This document shows, piece after piece, positions 3,958 through 5,084 of a stretch of 5,084 nt of DNA (its first letter is position 1; the number at the start of each line of letters is the position of its first letter). The position numbers and the translations under genes were made by a program. Under the pieces are notes generated by a model, which had not been told where the DNA came from, did no database searches, and was given only the letters and a program-made list of their open reading frames with translations. Location of the stretch: contig JALTPW010000247.1 in assembly GCA_026999335.1 (NCBI GenBank), positions 1 through 5,084 of the forward strand. The letters are read 5' to 3'. This DNA comes from Chromatiales bacterium (lineage in GTDB: Bacteria > Pseudomonadota > Gammaproteobacteria > SZUA-152).

Positions 3958-5084
3958 TCACTTCTTGTCGTCTTTGACCTCCTCGAACTCGGCATCGACG
4001 ACATCGTCCTTGCCGGCAGTCGACTGGCTGCCGGCATCATCGGCTCCCGCGCCGGCGGCGCCAGCCCCCGCAGCCTGGGCACCTTCACCCTGCTGCGCGT
4101 AGACCCGCTCGGCCATTTTACCAGAGGCCTCAACGAGCACCTTGGTCTTGGCCTCAATGGCATCCTTGTCGTCGCCCTTGAGGGCCTCTTCCAGATCCTT
4201 GATGGCGGCCTCGATGGCCTCCTTTTCGCCGGCTTCCATCTTGTCACCCAGCTCGTCCATGGATTTTTTGGTGGCGTGAATCAGGTTTTCGGCTTGATTG
4301 CGTGCATCCACCAGTTCGTGGAACTTGCGATCATCCTCGGCATGGGCCTCGGCGTCCTTGACCATCTGTTCGACTTCTTCATCGCTCAAGCCACTGGAGG
4401 CCTTGATGACGATGGACTGTTCCTTGCCGGTAGCCTTGTCTTTGGCCGACACGTGGAGGATGCCGTTGGCGTCGATGTCGAAGGTGACCTCGATCTGTGG
4501 AACGCCACGTGGCGAGGGCGGAATATCGGACAGATCGAAACGGCCCAGCGACTTGTTGGCCGAGGCCATTTCACGCTCACCCTGCAACACATGCACGGTG
4601 ACCGCAGTCTGATTGTCTTCGGCGGTGGAGAAAACCTGATTCGCCTTGGTCGGAATGGTCGTGTTTTTTTCGATGAGCTTGGTCATCACACCGCCCATGG
4701 TCTCGATACCGAGGCTCAGCGGGGTGACGTCGAGCAGCAGTACGTCCTTCACTTCGCCGCCCAGCACACCGCCCTGAATGGCGGCGCCGACAGCCACGGC
4801 TTCATCGGGATTGACATCCTTGCGCGGCTCGCGGCCGAAGAATTCCTTCACCTTCTCCTGTACCTTGGGCATGCGGGTCTGACCACCGACCAGGATCACG
4901 TCGTCCACTTCACTGGCAGACAGGCCGGCATCCTTCAGCGCCAGCTTGCAAGGTGCAATGGAACGCTCGATGAGATCCTCCACCAAAGACTCCAGCTTGG
5001 CGCGGGTCATCTTGATGTTGAGATGTTTCGGGCCACTGGCATCGGCCGTGATATACGGCAGATTGATGTCGGTCTGTTGGGTTG
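3958..5084 (-). CDS. dnaK: Chaperone protein DnaK (Hsp70), C-terminal part, 5' end outside window
   Basis: Cytosolic ATP-dependent Hsp70 chaperone that binds exposed hydrophobic peptide segments and works with DnaJ and GrpE. The frame stays open to the window edge, and the first residues (TDINLPYITADASGPKH) match the DnaK ATPase domain, so the Met codon at 5008-5010 is internal and not a start. By comparison with E. coli DnaK, the visible part begins near residue 276. In order it holds the end of the nucleotide-binding domain (DDVILVGGQTRMP, then NPDEAVAVGAA), the interdomain linker DVLLLDVTPLSLG (about 4708-4746), the beta-sandwich substrate-binding domain (STAEDNQ, VTFDIDANGILHVSAKDK), the helical lid, and an Ala/Gly-rich tail ending in DVVDAEFEEVKDDKK. 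The EEVK-type terminus is typical of proteobacterial DnaK. The stop is TGA at 3958-3960. dnaJ follows 129 bases downstream on the same strand. No truncation or frameshift is visible apart from the window edge. Confidence 0.98.
   Translation of the reverse strand, partial: TQQTDINLPYITADASGPKHLNIKMTRAKLESLVEDLIERSIAPCKLALKDAGLSASEVDDVILVGGQTRMPKVQEKVKEFFGREPRKDVNPDEAVAVGAAIQGGVLGGEVKDVLLLDVTPLSLGIETMGGVMTKLIEKNTTIPTKANQVFSTAEDNQTAVTVHVLQGEREMASANKSLGRFDLSDIPPSPRGVPQIEVTFDIDANGILHVSAKDKATGKEQSIVIKASSGLSDEEVEQMVKDAEAHAEDDRKFHELVDARNQAENLIHATKKSMDELGDKMEAGEKEAIEAAIKDLEEALKGDDKDAIEAKTKVLVEASGKMAERVYAQQGEGAQAAGAGAAGAGADDAGSQSTAGKDDVVDAEFEEVKDDKK

Noticed and set aside
3837..4247. Minus-strand open frame overlapping the 3' end of dnaK
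   Set aside because: It is out of frame with dnaK, and its Arg/Pro-rich product is typical of a shifted reading of GC-rich coding DNA.
5008..5010. Met codon as a possible start of the dnaK fragment
   Set aside because: Conserved DnaK sequence continues in frame upstream to the window edge, so this Met is internal.

Overview
The window looks like a chromosomal segment of a gammaproteobacterium. The DnaK C-terminal end, DnaJ and DapB are all close to the Escherichia coli proteins in length and motifs. A periplasmic DsrE-like gene inside the chaperone cluster would suit a sulfur-oxidizing, Chromatiales-type lineage, but that placement is inference. The genes are GC-rich, while the spacers on the left are clearly more AT-rich.

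Right part (about 5084 to 1278, minus strand): a co-directional cluster in transcription order. It holds the 3' part of dnaK (cut by the window edge), dnaJ, a small secreted DsrE/DsrF-like protein and dapB. The gaps are 129, 42 and 64 bases. The dnaK-dnaJ gap carries a strong GC-rich hairpin without a U-tract, followed by an AT-rich leader with no visible Shine-Dalgarno sequence before dnaJ. The other two genes have clear ribosome binding sites. DnaK and DnaJ form the Hsp70 folding machine. DapB makes a lysine and peptidoglycan precursor. The DsrE-like protein has no obvious link to either.

Left part (1 to 1277): the only convincing gene is a 126-residue VOC-fold protein on the plus strand (459-839), convergent with dapB. 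It has a perfect TATAAT box and a hairpin at the start of its leader. The rest is non-coding and unusually structured. Positions 1-360 hold a run of hairpins, four of which share a UAAA loop closed by C-G, resembling right ends of IS200/IS605-type (TnpB-associated) elements. One of the four overlaps a possible pseudoknot. Right after the VOC stop codon, a 10-bp inverted repeat encloses two more hairpins (839-961), giving a three-way-junction layout. A 57-base imperfect palindrome headed by GTAG follows (962-1021), then several small inverted repeats.

GTAG-headed palindromes recur at about 28, 189, 962 and 2099, which suggests REP-like repeats. No transposase, CRISPR array, tRNA or rRNA gene is visible. 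The most interesting material is the structured non-coding DNA at 1-360 and 839-1058, and the placement of a DsrE-like gene inside the dnaKJ cluster.
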